Assembly: GCA_020162035.1 (NCBI GenBank)
Contig: JAIUNM010000011.1
Span: 1 to 64,000 of the forward strand
DNA from: Bacteroidota bacterium
GTDB lineage: Bacteria; Bacteroidota; Bacteroidia; B-17B0; Aurantibacillaceae
Length of the DNA stretch: 64,000 nt
Direction of reading: 5' to 3'
Shown: piece after piece, positions 18,285 to 26,317 of the stretch
Layout: the number at the start of each line of letters is the position of its first letter
How positions within the stretch are numbered: the stretch's first letter is position 1
Position numbers and translations under genes: made by a program
The notes under the pieces: model-generated
What the model saw: only the letters and a program-made list of their open reading frames with translations
Told to the model about the DNA's origin: nothing
Databases searched by the model: none

Positions 18285-18302
18285 AAGAGTTTGACAAATC
18301 AA

Positions 18303-18662
18303 TTAACATTCGGGAGGAGGCACAATAATATTCTTAATTAGCTGAGAATAATTTAAAATTTTATTAGATTGAATAGATTGAATACTTAAATTTAAAGAAC
18401 TTTGAATTATTTGTGTGCTTGAAATGAATTCATCTTCGTTTACATCATCGTGTCTTTCTTCTTCTGAAGTGTTGTTTTCTTCAGAAAAATTAGTATTTAA
18501 TTTAATTGTTTTAGTGGTTTTATAACCTCCTTTAAGTTGTACAACTGTTTGTTGAACAGCAAATAAACTAAAACAGACAATTAAAAATAAATATGATATA
18601 ACTTTTAAAATAACGATACAATTATTAAGCCTGCAATTTATATATTTTAAATTAAACTGCAA
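18303..18662 (-). CDS. Small hypothetical secreted or membrane-anchored protein
   Basis: This is a 119-residue reading frame with one hydrophobic segment (about 17-39), then a Glu/Asp/Asn/Ser-rich middle (SEENNTSEEERHDDVNEDEF) and the C-terminal phrase NIIVPPPEC. No family recognised. There is no ATG before the hydrophobic segment; the frame opens at a TTG, so the start is uncertain and the true protein may be shorter at the N-terminus. It precedes the SulP/carbonic anhydrase pair on the same strand, so co-expression is possible. The coding character (acidic, low-complexity exterior after a leader) suggests a secreted small protein. Confidence 0.45.
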   Translation of the reverse strand: MQFNLKYINCRLNNCIVILKVISYLFLIVCFSLFAVQQTVVQLKGGYKTTKTIKLNTNFSEENNTSEEERHDDVNEDEFISSTQIIQSSLNLSIQSIQSNKILNYSQLIKNIIVPPPEC

Positions 18663-18685
18663 TTTTAATTAAGAAAAATTAGCAT

Positions 18686-19447
18686 TTAATTAATATTTGA
18701 GTTACTCATTTGTTTAAAGACATTAAGAGTTTTTTTTGTACTTAAAAAACTACTAAAAGAAATTAAAAAAGCAATACCAAAAAATATTTCTCCTATTATT
18801 AAAGCAACATTAAAATTTTTCATTACAGTTGTTTTATTTGTAAATATTAGATAAAACATTATTGCGTTAAATGCTAATAATAAAAATATTGCAATTAAAT
18901 AATCTTTACGTGGCTTCCCATATAATTTGTTATTGGTTTTATCTTCAATAACAAATGCTGTATCATTACTTAAAAGTGCAACAATTTCTGTATTTGGTTT
19001 TATATGTTTACCATAATCTTCGTGCACTCTAAACGTTTTATCTTTTAATACTATAGTGTAAGTAGTAACATTTTTATTGGTTGAGATTGCCGAACTATTA
19101 CCTGTAGTGCCTTTGCTTATACTAAAATTTTCTTTTCTTTTTTCAATAACATTTCCGCTTACTAAACTAAATTTATCTGAATCTAGAATTTCATTTTTTA
19201 AATTTTTTGTATTTCCCCAATGCAAATCTTGTAAAGGAACTATTCCAGCTACAGCATTATTGTTTTTATCAACTTCTATTACAACAAAGGTTTTATTGGT
19301 TAAATAAATATTTTTATTATAGGGTAATGTTATAAAGTATTTAATGTTGTTGATTATTATCCAATAAAAATAAAATTTAATACCATCATCGTCATATTTT
19401 TCAATACGCTCATAATCTGATATTTCTCCTCTTATAGTTTTATTCAT
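18686..19447 (-). CDS. Hypothetical membrane protein
   Basis: I do not recognise this 253-residue protein. It has a soluble N-terminal part of about 180 residues with beta-rich phrases (YFYWIIINNIKYFITLPYNK; FVVIEVDKNNNAVAGIVPL; YTIVLKDKTFRVHEDYGKHIKP). Two transmembrane helices follow at the end (about 183-202, ending near YLIFTNK, and 213-235), then a short lysine-rich tail. The soluble part appears internally duplicated: both halves pair a strand-rich segment with a VIEVDKN- or VIEDKTN-type loop. It overlaps the start of the MazG-like gene by eight bases on the same strand, so it is in that operon. The soluble domain is predicted on one face of the inner membrane. Confidence 0.55.
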   Translation of the reverse strand: MNKTIRGEISDYERIEKYDDDGIKFYFYWIIINNIKYFITLPYNKNIYLTNKTFVVIEVDKNNNAVAGIVPLQDLHWGNTKNLKNEILDSDKFSLVSGNVIEKRKENFSISKGTTGNSSAISTNKNVTTYTIVLKDKTFRVHEDYGKHIKPNTEIVALLSNDTAFVIEDKTNNKLYGKPRKDYLIAIFLLLAFNAIMFYLIFTNKTTVMKNFNVALIIGEIFFGIAFLISFSSFLSTKKTLNVFKQMSNSNIN

Positions 19448-19775
19448 TATTATTTAATTTATTATTATTTAAATGTCTATTTCCATCTCTATTAGTCTTC
19501 TTTTCAATGTTTTTTTTGAGGGCAGTTTCTAAATTAATATTTGTTTGATTGGCAATACAAATTAATACAAATAGAACATCAGCAAGTTCATCTGCTAAGT
19601 CTTTTGTTTTATCGCTTTCTTTTTCACTTTGTTCGCCATACCTACGCGCCATTATACGCGCAACCTCCCCTACTTCTTCCATTAAAATTGCTGTATTGGT
19701 TAATTCATTAAAATACCTTACACCATATTTTTTAATCCATTCATCAACAATTTGTTGAGCATCTGTTATTTTCAT
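19440..19775 (-). CDS. MazG-like nucleotide pyrophosphohydrolase
   Basis: This 111-residue single-domain protein belongs to the all-alpha NTP pyrophosphatase superfamily, which hydrolyses (d)NTPs, often damaged ones, to monophosphate and pyrophosphate. The metal-binding pattern ExxE...ExxD is present: LMEEVGEVAR in the first helix pair and LADELADVLFVLI in the second. It begins 11 bases after the MscS gene stops and overlaps the following membrane-protein gene. The short form suggests a house-cleaning enzyme, not the two-domain MazG. Preferred nucleotide is not readable from sequence. Confidence 0.82.
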   Translation of the reverse strand: MKITDAQQIVDEWIKKYGVRYFNELTNTAILMEEVGEVARIMARRYGEQSEKESDKTKDLADELADVLFVLICIANQTNINLETALKKNIEKKTNRDGNRHLNNNKLNNNE

Positions 19776-19786
19776 TTTAAATAATT

Positions 19787-20659
19787 TTACAAATTATCAG
19801 ATACCAAATGTCTTTTAGGTAAGGGTGATTCTATTCCATTAGTATCAAATGCTTTTTTTAATTCATGATACAGTTCACTTGTTAAAGTTGAACCATCTCC
19901 GGGTTTACAAAACGGTTTTACATTTATAGTAATTGCTCCATCAGCTACTTTTCCAATTGCAATATTTACATTATTAGGTTCAAGTACTAATTTGTTTTGT
20001 TTAACAACATCTTTTATAATTTCAATTACTTTATCAATATTATTTTGTACACCAATAAGTAACATTACATCAACTCTAATACTTCCATACCTTGTAACAT
20101 TAACTATTGTGCCATTGCTTAATGGTCCGTTTGGAAGAATTACTGTTTTATGATCTCCAGTTAAAAGTAAGGTGTTAAATATTTGGATTTCTTTAACTTC
20201 ACCTGCTTGCCCTTGTGCTTCAATAGTATCTCCAACTTTAAATGGTTTAAAAATTAAAATTAAAACGCCACCAGCAAAATTAGAAAGTGAACCCTGTAAT
20301 GCTAAACCAACCGCTAAACCTGCTGCGCCTAATATGGTTACAAAACTGGTTGTGCCAATACCAATCATACCTGCAACAGTAACAATTAAAATAATTTTTA
20401 ATCCTATACTAATTAAACTTTTTAAAAACGTACGCAAACTTATATCAAGATCGCGGCGTACCATGGCTTTTTCAGAGAGCTTAGAAATTCTCTTAATTAG
20501 CCATAAACCTATAATTAGTAATAAAATGGCAACAATAATTTTTGGGGTATAATCTATAATATTTCCAATAAAACTATCTGTGTATTTAGCAAGTATTCCT
20601 TTTTCTTCATTAACAGAAGATTTTATGTTTTTAATATTTATAATACTATCTGATTTCAT
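19787..20659 (-). CDS. MscS-type small-conductance mechanosensitive channel
   Basis: This 290-residue inner-membrane channel opens under membrane tension to relieve osmotic shock. An N-terminal tail is followed by three hydrophobic helices (about 34-55, 75-100, 104-130). The pore-lining TM3 has the Gly/Ala-rich pattern typical of MscS (GAAGLAVGLALQGSLSNFAGGVLIL), then the beta domain (FKVGDTIEAQGQAGEVKEI, with the NG in VILPNGPLSNGTIVN) and the alpha/beta cage ending in PLPKRHLV. Length and order match the E. coli MscS core. It is first in a minus-strand run with the MazG-like gene, and divergent from the DUF4421 gene across a 42-base gap. Confidence 0.92.
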   Translation of the reverse strand: MKSDSIINIKNIKSSVNEEKGILAKYTDSFIGNIIDYTPKIIVAILLLIIGLWLIKRISKLSEKAMVRRDLDISLRTFLKSLISIGLKIILIVTVAGMIGIGTTSFVTILGAAGLAVGLALQGSLSNFAGGVLILIFKPFKVGDTIEAQGQAGEVKEIQIFNTLLLTGDHKTVILPNGPLSNGTIVNVTRYGSIRVDVMLLIGVQNNIDKVIEIIKDVVKQNKLVLEPNNVNIAIGKVADGAITINVKPFCKPGDGSTLTSELYHELKKAFDTNGIESPLPKRHLVSDNL

Positions 20660-20701
20660 TTAAAATATTTTAATTATTTTCACACAACTAAATTAATTTA
20701 T

Positions 20702-21829
20702 TTGAATTTATTATTAAAAATACTTTTCACTAGTTATAAAAAAAAGAATTTAAAAATTACATTATTAGTTATTTTTATTTATTCTAGTATTAATTGTAAA
20801 GCCCAAAATGATAGTATAAATGATGGTTTTTTTGGAACAAAAAACAAATGGGACACCTTAAAGTACGAAAAATTTAATTATGTTTTAATTGTTGGTTTTT
20901 TTCAGCAATATAGAAATTTTGAAAATAAAATTACACAAACAATAAATGTTGATTCTCTAAATTTGTCTTCTACTCCATTACTAGCAAAATCAAAATTAAT
21001 TTCAGGTTTAGTTTTTAATTATGATAAGTTTCAAATTCAATTTGGATTTGGTGGAAAAAAACAAAACGATACATTAAAAACTCCAGAAAGTAAAATGCTT
21101 AATTTAGGTTTTAGCTTTGGGGATAATAGATGGGTAATTGACACTTATTTTAGACGTTTTAAAACATTCTATAATAATAATAGTAGTTCAATTGATTCTG
21201 TTAACAGAAAACACAATACATATATAGTATCGCCAAATATGGTTTCCAATTTAATTTTAGTAAGAGCTAGTTATTTTACAAATTACAATAAGTATTCATA
21301 TAAAGCAGGATATGGTTGTAATTTTAGACAAAGAAAAAGTGCAGCATCGTGGATTTTAAATGGTGGTATTACAAATTATCAAATTAAAAATGATACAAGT
21401 TTTTTTGCCGGTCCTTCTCAAAAATATTATAACGAATATTCTAAACTCAACTATATAAATGCATTTAATGTAGGAGTTGGTGGAGGAGCAGCATTAAGTA
21501 TAGTTCTTTTTAAAGCTTGGTTTGTTAATGCATTAGGAACTCTAGGGCCTGATGTTCAATTTAGAAAATATAATTTAAACCCAGGCATTAGAAATATAAC
21601 TGCAATTTCATGGAGTGGATTATTTAGAGTTAGCTTTGGATTAAATTTAAAAAAATTATATATAATTAGCACTTATTCAAGCGACTTTATGTTAATTAAT
21701 AATTCTGTGTTAAAAAACAACTCTCAAGCAGTTACAGTTTCGTTTTTATTAGGCTGGCGATTTAATACTGGCGCTCCAAAACCATTTTACCAAAAATTTC
21801 AAAAATCTAAAATTTACAATATGTTTTAA
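20702..21829 (+). CDS. DUF4421-family outer-membrane protein
   Basis: This 375-residue protein has a signal peptide (about 15-35, ending NCKAQ) and repeated amphipathic strands of a large outer-membrane barrel. The DUF4421 hallmark is the order 'LNLGFSFGDNRWVIDTYF' followed by tyrosine/phenylalanine-rich strands, then RASYFTNYNKYSYKAGYG and a Gly-rich strand (GVGGGAALSIVLFKAW). Function unknown. There is no ATG ahead of the leader, so the TTG at 20702 is the best start. The UbiD gene follows after 28 bases on the same strand. Confidence 0.7.
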   Translation: MNLLLKILFTSYKKKNLKITLLVIFIYSSINCKAQNDSINDGFFGTKNKWDTLKYEKFNYVLIVGFFQQYRNFENKITQTINVDSLNLSSTPLLAKSKLISGLVFNYDKFQIQFGFGGKKQNDTLKTPESKMLNLGFSFGDNRWVIDTYFRRFKTFYNNNSSSIDSVNRKHNTYIVSPNMVSNLILVRASYFTNYNKYSYKAGYGCNFRQRKSAASWILNGGITNYQIKNDTSFFAGPSQKYYNEYSKLNYINAFNVGVGGGAALSIVLFKAWFVNALGTLGPDVQFRKYNLNPGIRNITAISWSGLFRVSFGLNLKKLYIISTYSSDFMLINNSVLKNNSQAVTVSFLLGWRFNTGAPKPFYQKFQKSKIYNMF

Positions 21830-21857
21830 TTTAAAAAATCTAAAAATTAATTTAATA

Positions 21858-23693
21858 ATGAACTACAATAATTTAAATGATTGCATAATTGATTTAGAAA
21901 ATAATGGACACTTAATTAGAATTAAAGAAGAAGTAGATCCAAATTTAGAAATGGCAGCCATTCATTTAAAATTATATAATAAGAATGGACCTGCTATTTT
22001 ATTTGAAAAAATTAAAGGTTGTAAATATAGTGCAGTAAGTAACTTATTTGGTAATATAGAGCGAAGTAAATTTATTTTTAGAAACAATTTAAAACCGTTA
22101 CAATCATTAGTTCAATTAAGAAATGAACCACTACTTGCTTTAAAAAAACCATTTAAATATTTATCAACAGGTTTATATGCTTTAAAAGCATTACCAAAAA
22201 AGAAAAGTTTAGCTAAAAATTTATTTGATCAAATAAAAATTGAAGACTTACCTTTAATTAAACATTGGCCAATAGATGGTGGTGCTTTTGTAACCTTACC
22301 ACAAGTTTATAGCGAAGATATTGAGCAACCGGGTGTAATGAAAAGTAATTTAGGTATGTACAGAATTCAACTAAATGGAAATGATTATATCTTAAATAAA
22401 GAAATTGGTTTACACTATCAACTTCATCGGGGGATTGGGATTCATCAATCTAAAACTAATAATAAAAATGTTCCATTAAAGGTTTCTGTTTTTATAGGCG
22501 GACCTCCTAGTCATACTCTTGCTGCTGTTATGCCTTTACCTGAAGGAATTAGCGAACTTACATTTGCAGGTGCATTAGCAGGAAAACGCTTTAATTATGC
22601 TTACGATGAAAACAATAACTGTATAAGTTTAGATGCTGATTTTGTAATAACTGGCGAAGTGCATCCAAACGAAAATAAACCCGAAGGTCCATTTGGAGAC
22701 CATTTAGGATATTATAGTTTAACACATGATTTCCCATTAATGCGTGTAAATAAAGTTTACGCTAAAAAAAATGCAATTTGGCCATTTACTGTTGTTGGTA
22801 GGCCACCACAAGAAGATACAGCTTTTGGCGCATTAATTCATGAGATTAGCGGAAGTGCTATACCTAAAGAAATACCAGGAGTTAAAGAAGTTCATGCTGT
22901 TGATGCTGCAGGTGTACATCCTTTATTATTGGCAGTTGGGAGCGAAAGATATACCCCTTATTTAAAAACTAAACAACCAGCCGAAATATTAACACAAGCA
23001 AATAGAATTTTAGGTACAGGACAATTAAGTTTAGCCAAATATTTATTTATTACAGCCGATGATGATAATAAAATTAATTGTCATAATATACAAAACTATT
23101 TAAAATTTGTTTTTGAAAGAATAGATTTTAAAAGAGATTTTCATTTTCAAACTAAAACAACAATTGATACTTTAGATTATAGTGGCGAAGGAATTAATAC
23201 TGGAAGTAAATTAATTATTGCAGCTTATGGCAATAAAATAAGAGAATTATCAAATACTATTCCTGAAATTATTTTAAAAAATAACTTATTTATTAAACCT
23301 AAAGTTTTATTGCCTGGTGTAATTGCATTTCAATTTTCTAAATTCACAAGTTATGAAAATGCAAAAATTGAAATAGAAAATTTAACAAATATTTTAGCTA
23401 AGGAAACTTCCCAATTAAAAGGTATTGTACAGTTAATCATTTACGATGATTTTGAATTTTCAGATTCAATAAATGATTATTTATGGATAACTTATACAAG
23501 AAGTAATCCTAGTCATGATATATATGGTGTTAACGAATTTATAAACCATAAACATTGGGGCTGCGACGGACCAATGCTTATTGATGCGAGAAAAAAACCA
23601 CACCACGCTCCTGAATTAAAATTATTGCCTGAAACAGAAAAATCAATTGAACGTTTTTTTGCTAAAGGAGCAATTCTAGAAAAATGGGCTTAA
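21858..23693 (+). CDS. UbiD-family decarboxylase
   Basis: This 611-residue protein belongs to the UbiD family, prenylated-FMN-dependent decarboxylases of aromatic or unsaturated acids; relatives act in ubiquinone or menaquinone synthesis. Landmarks are the N-terminal LIRIKEEVDPNLEMAAI, the HYQLHRGIGIHQ segment, VFIGGPPSHTLAAVMPLPEG, the EGPFGDHLGYYSLTHDFPLM signature at about 275-295 and VVGRPPQEDTAFG. Its length of about 600 residues is the long form common in Bacteroidota. The partner UbiX is not in the window. Menaquinone involvement is plausible but unproven, as the family is substrate-diverse. Confidence 0.88.
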   Translation: MNYNNLNDCIIDLENNGHLIRIKEEVDPNLEMAAIHLKLYNKNGPAILFEKIKGCKYSAVSNLFGNIERSKFIFRNNLKPLQSLVQLRNEPLLALKKPFKYLSTGLYALKALPKKKSLAKNLFDQIKIEDLPLIKHWPIDGGAFVTLPQVYSEDIEQPGVMKSNLGMYRIQLNGNDYILNKEIGLHYQLHRGIGIHQSKTNNKNVPLKVSVFIGGPPSHTLAAVMPLPEGISELTFAGALAGKRFNYAYDENNNCISLDADFVITGEVHPNENKPEGPFGDHLGYYSLTHDFPLMRVNKVYAKKNAIWPFTVVGRPPQEDTAFGALIHEISGSAIPKEIPGVKEVHAVDAAGVHPLLLAVGSERYTPYLKTKQPAEILTQANRILGTGQLSLAKYLFITADDDNKINCHNIQNYLKFVFERIDFKRDFHFQTKTTIDTLDYSGEGINTGSKLIIAAYGNKIRELSNTIPEIILKNNLFIKPKVLLPGVIAFQFSKFTSYENAKIEIENLTNILAKETSQLKGIVQLIIYDDFEFSDSINDYLWITYTRSNPSHDIYGVNEFINHKHWGCDGPMLIDARKKPHHAPELKLLPETEKSIERFFAKGAILEKWA

Positions 23694-23768
23694 TCATAAA
23701 CAATTTTCTGTTTAAAAGATAAAGTTAACAACCTATCTAAATTAATTATTTCAATTTATTTTTACTTT

Positions 23769-25136
23769 ATGAGTAAAAAAGTTCATTTAATTGCAATTGG
23801 AGGAAGCGCAATGCATAACATGGCATTAGCATTACACGAAAAAGGTTATTTAGTTACAGGAAGTGATGATGAAATTAACGAACCAAGCAAATCCAGATTA
23901 CAAAAAGTTGGTTTACTCCCAAAAGAAATTGGTTGGTTTCCTGAAAAATTAAATACAACTATTGATGCAGTTATTTTAGGAATGCACGCAAGAATTGATA
24001 ATCCTGAATTATTAAAAGCAAAAGAATTAGGTTTAAAAATATATTCTTATCCCGAATTTGTATATGAAGCTACTTCTGATAAAACACGTATTGTAATTGG
24101 TGGAAGTCATGGCAAAACAACCATTACAGCAATGATTTTACATGTAATGCACTTTCATAAAATTGAAACAGACTTTTTAGTTGGCGCACAGTTAGAAGGT
24201 TTTAATACAATGGTTAATTTTAGTAACACATCTAAATATGCTGTAATTGAAGGCGATGAATATTTAGCTTCTCCAATTGACAGAAGACCAAAATTTCACT
24301 TATACAAACCTAATATTGCAATTATTAGTGGTATTGCTTGGGATCACATTAATGTTTTTCCAACATTTGAAAACTATATTGAACAATTTGAGAAATTTAT
24401 TGAGTTAATTGAACCAAATGGGCATTTAATTTATTGTAGTAAAGATGAAAATTTAAATAAAATTGCAAATAAAACATATACTCAATTAAAAACCAAAGAA
24501 GGATACGAAGTTCCTAATCATACAATTGAAAATGGCGTTACTTATTTAAAAGTTGAAAATAAAAAAGTGCCATTACTAATTTTTGGTAATCATAATTTAA
24601 TGAACCTTAATGGCGCAAAAATAGTTTGCAATAAAATTGGAATAAACGATGAACAATTTTACGAAGCCATACAATCCTTTAAAGGTGCGGCAAAGCGTTT
24701 AGAATTGGTTTTTAAAAATGAAACATTTAATTTTTATAAAGATTTTGCTCATTCGCCTTCAAAATTAAAAGCAACAACCGAAGCTGTTAAATCACAATTT
24801 TCTAATAGGAAAATTATTGCATGTATGGAATTACATACTTTTAGTAGTTTAACCGAAGAATTTTTACTTCAATATAATGGGGCTATGAATATGGCAGATG
24901 AAGCAATTGTATATTTTAATCCACACACAATAGAACATAAAAAGCTTAAAGCCATTACAATTGAGCAAGTTAAAAAAGCATTTGCCAGAAATGATTTAAA
25001 TGTTTTTACACAAAGTGAATCGGTTACAAACTATTTAAAATCAAAAAAGTGGAATAATTCCGTTTTATTAATGATGAGTAGTGGAAACTTTGATGGTGTT
25101 GATTTTAATGTATTAGCAAAAGAATTAAACTATTAA
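23769..25136 (+). CDS. mpl: Mpl-type UDP-N-acetylmuramate:tripeptide ligase
   Basis: This 455-residue Mur-ligase attaches the recycled peptide L-Ala-gamma-D-Glu-meso-DAP to UDP-MurNAc in peptidoglycan recycling. The N-terminal Rossmann-like [15 protein letters not shown], the ATP-binding loop GGSHGKTT (111-118), [16 protein letters not shown], the [13 protein letters not shown] segment and the [12 protein letters not shown] segment are typical of Mpl as opposed to MurC. ATP, Mg and peptide are used. Its last 12 bases overlap the end of the ABC ATPase gene on the opposite strand. Confidence 0.85.
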   Translation: MSKKVHLIAIGGSAMHNMALALHEKGYLVTGSDDEINEPSKSRLQKVGLLPKEIGWFPEKLNTTIDAVILGMHARIDNPELLKAKELGLKIYSYPEFVYEATSDKTRIVIGGSHGKTTITAMILHVMHFHKIETDFLVGAQLEGFNTMVNFSNTSKYAVIEGDEYLASPIDRRPKFHLYKPNIAIISGIAWDHINVFPTFENYIEQFEKFIELIEPNGHLIYCSKDENLNKIANKTYTQLKTKEGYEVPNHTIENGVTYLKVENKKVPLLIFGNHNLMNLNGAKIVCNKIGINDEQFYEAIQSFKGAAKRLELVFKNETFNFYKDFAHSPSKLKATTEAVKSQFSNRKIIACMELHTFSSLTEEFLLQYNGAMNMADEAIVYFNPHTIEHKKLKAITIEQVKKAFARNDLNVFTQSESVTNYLKSKKWNNSVLLMMSSGNFDGVDFNVLAKELNY

Positions 25137-25787
25137 ACCGTCTTTTAAACGAATTACTCGATCTGTTAAATTACTTATGTCATCTTCGTGTGTAACAATT
25201 ACAACAGTAATACCTTGTTTATTCGCATCTTTAAATAAGTTCATTATTTCATAACTTGTAGTTGAGTCTAATGCGCCAGTAGGTTCATCAGCAAAAATTA
25301 CTTTTGGTTTTGCAACTAAAGCTCTTGCAATTGCTACACGTTGTTTTTGTCCACCACTTAATTCGCTAGGTAAATGGTTTGCCCATTCTAATAACCCTAC
25401 TTTTTCTAAATATTCTTTTGCTTTAATTGTACGTTCTTTCCTTGAAACTTTTTGATAGTATAATGGTAAGGCTACATTATCAACTGCACTTTTAAACGAC
25501 AATAAATTAAATGATTGAAAACAAAAGCCTAAAAATTTATTTCGTAATTGAGCTGCTTTTTTTTGTGATAAACTTTTATCTATTAACATACCATTTAAGT
25601 GATACGTTCCTTCATCATAACCATCTAAAATTCCTAGAATGTTTAACAATGTTGATTTTCCTGAACCTGAAGAGCCCATAATTGATACAAATTCTCCAGA
25701 TTTTATTGTTAAATCTATCCCTTTTAAAACAGGAAAAGATGTTTTACCTAATTGATAGGCTTTTTTTATGTTTTTTAATTCAATCAA
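25125..25787 (-). CDS. ABC transporter ATP-binding subunit, MacB/LolD type
   Basis: This 220-residue ATPase has Walker [10 protein letters not shown] (38-46), Q-loop, signature [14 protein letters not shown] (about 143-156), Walker [13 protein letters not shown] and the H-loop VTHE. The TGALD phrase and size match the LolD/FtsE/MacB group. It is coded alone here. A matching permease (32820-34076) and HlyD-like adaptor (31739-32827) sit about 6 kb away on the same strand, and may form one export complex with it. The reading frame opens at TTG; no in-frame ATG precedes Walker A at a sensible distance. Confidence 0.85.
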   Translation of the reverse strand: MIELKNIKKAYQLGKTSFPVLKGIDLTIKSGEFVSIMGSSGSGKSTLLNILGILDGYDEGTYHLNGMLIDKSLSQKKAAQLRNKFLGFCFQSFNLLSFKSAVDNVALPLYYQKVSRKERTIKAKEYLEKVGLLEWANHLPSELSGGQKQRVAIARALVAKPKVIFADEPTGALDSTTSYEIMNLFKDANKQGITVVIVTHEDDISNLTDRVIRLKDGLIV

Positions 25788-25860
25788 CTTATGGTTGCAA
25801 TATTATAATTATTAATTGAATTATATGTAATTTAAATTTTAAAAATTATTAATTTTAAAT

Positions 25861-26316
25861 GTGAGAAAAATTTTATTTGTTTGTTTAGGAAATATTTGTC
25901 GTTCGCCTTTAGCCGAAGGAATTTGTTTACATTTAATAAAAGAAAATAATTTAAATAACATTTTAATAGATTCAGCTGGAACAGCCAGTTATCATGTAAA
26001 TGAAGCGCCTGATAAACGAACTATAGCAAATGCAAAAAAACATAATGTTAATTTAAGTCAATTAAAAGCAAGACAGTTTAATGCTTCGGATTTTACATTG
26101 TTTGATGAGATTTATGTTATGGATAATTCAAATTACAGAAATGTTATTAATTTAACCTCTAACACTACAGAAAAAGAAAAAGTTAAACTTTTGTTAAGTA
26201 TTGATAATTTTGAATATGAAGAAGTACCAGACCCTTATTATGGCAACGAAAATGATTTTGAAAAAGTTTTTCAATTAGTGTACAAAGCATCAACAGTTTT
26301 ATTAGGAATTAAATAA
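25861..26316 (+). CDS. Low-molecular-weight protein tyrosine phosphatase
   Basis: This 151-residue cytoplasmic phosphatase removes phosphate from tyrosine, or arginine in some relatives. The P-loop CLGNICRSP (8-16) holds the nucleophile Cys8 and Arg14, and the general acid Asp lies in VPDPYYG (about residue 123). Length is standard. The start is a GTG, forced by the position of the P-loop only eight residues in. It is divergent from the ABC ATPase gene, and one base separates its stop from the stop of the DUF5686 gene on the other strand. Confidence 0.93.
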   Translation: MRKILFVCLGNICRSPLAEGICLHLIKENNLNNILIDSAGTASYHVNEAPDKRTIANAKKHNVNLSQLKARQFNASDFTLFDEIYVMDNSNYRNVINLTSNTTEKEKVKLLLSIDNFEYEEVPDPYYGNENDFEKVFQLVYKASTVLLGIK

Positions 26317-26317
26317 A

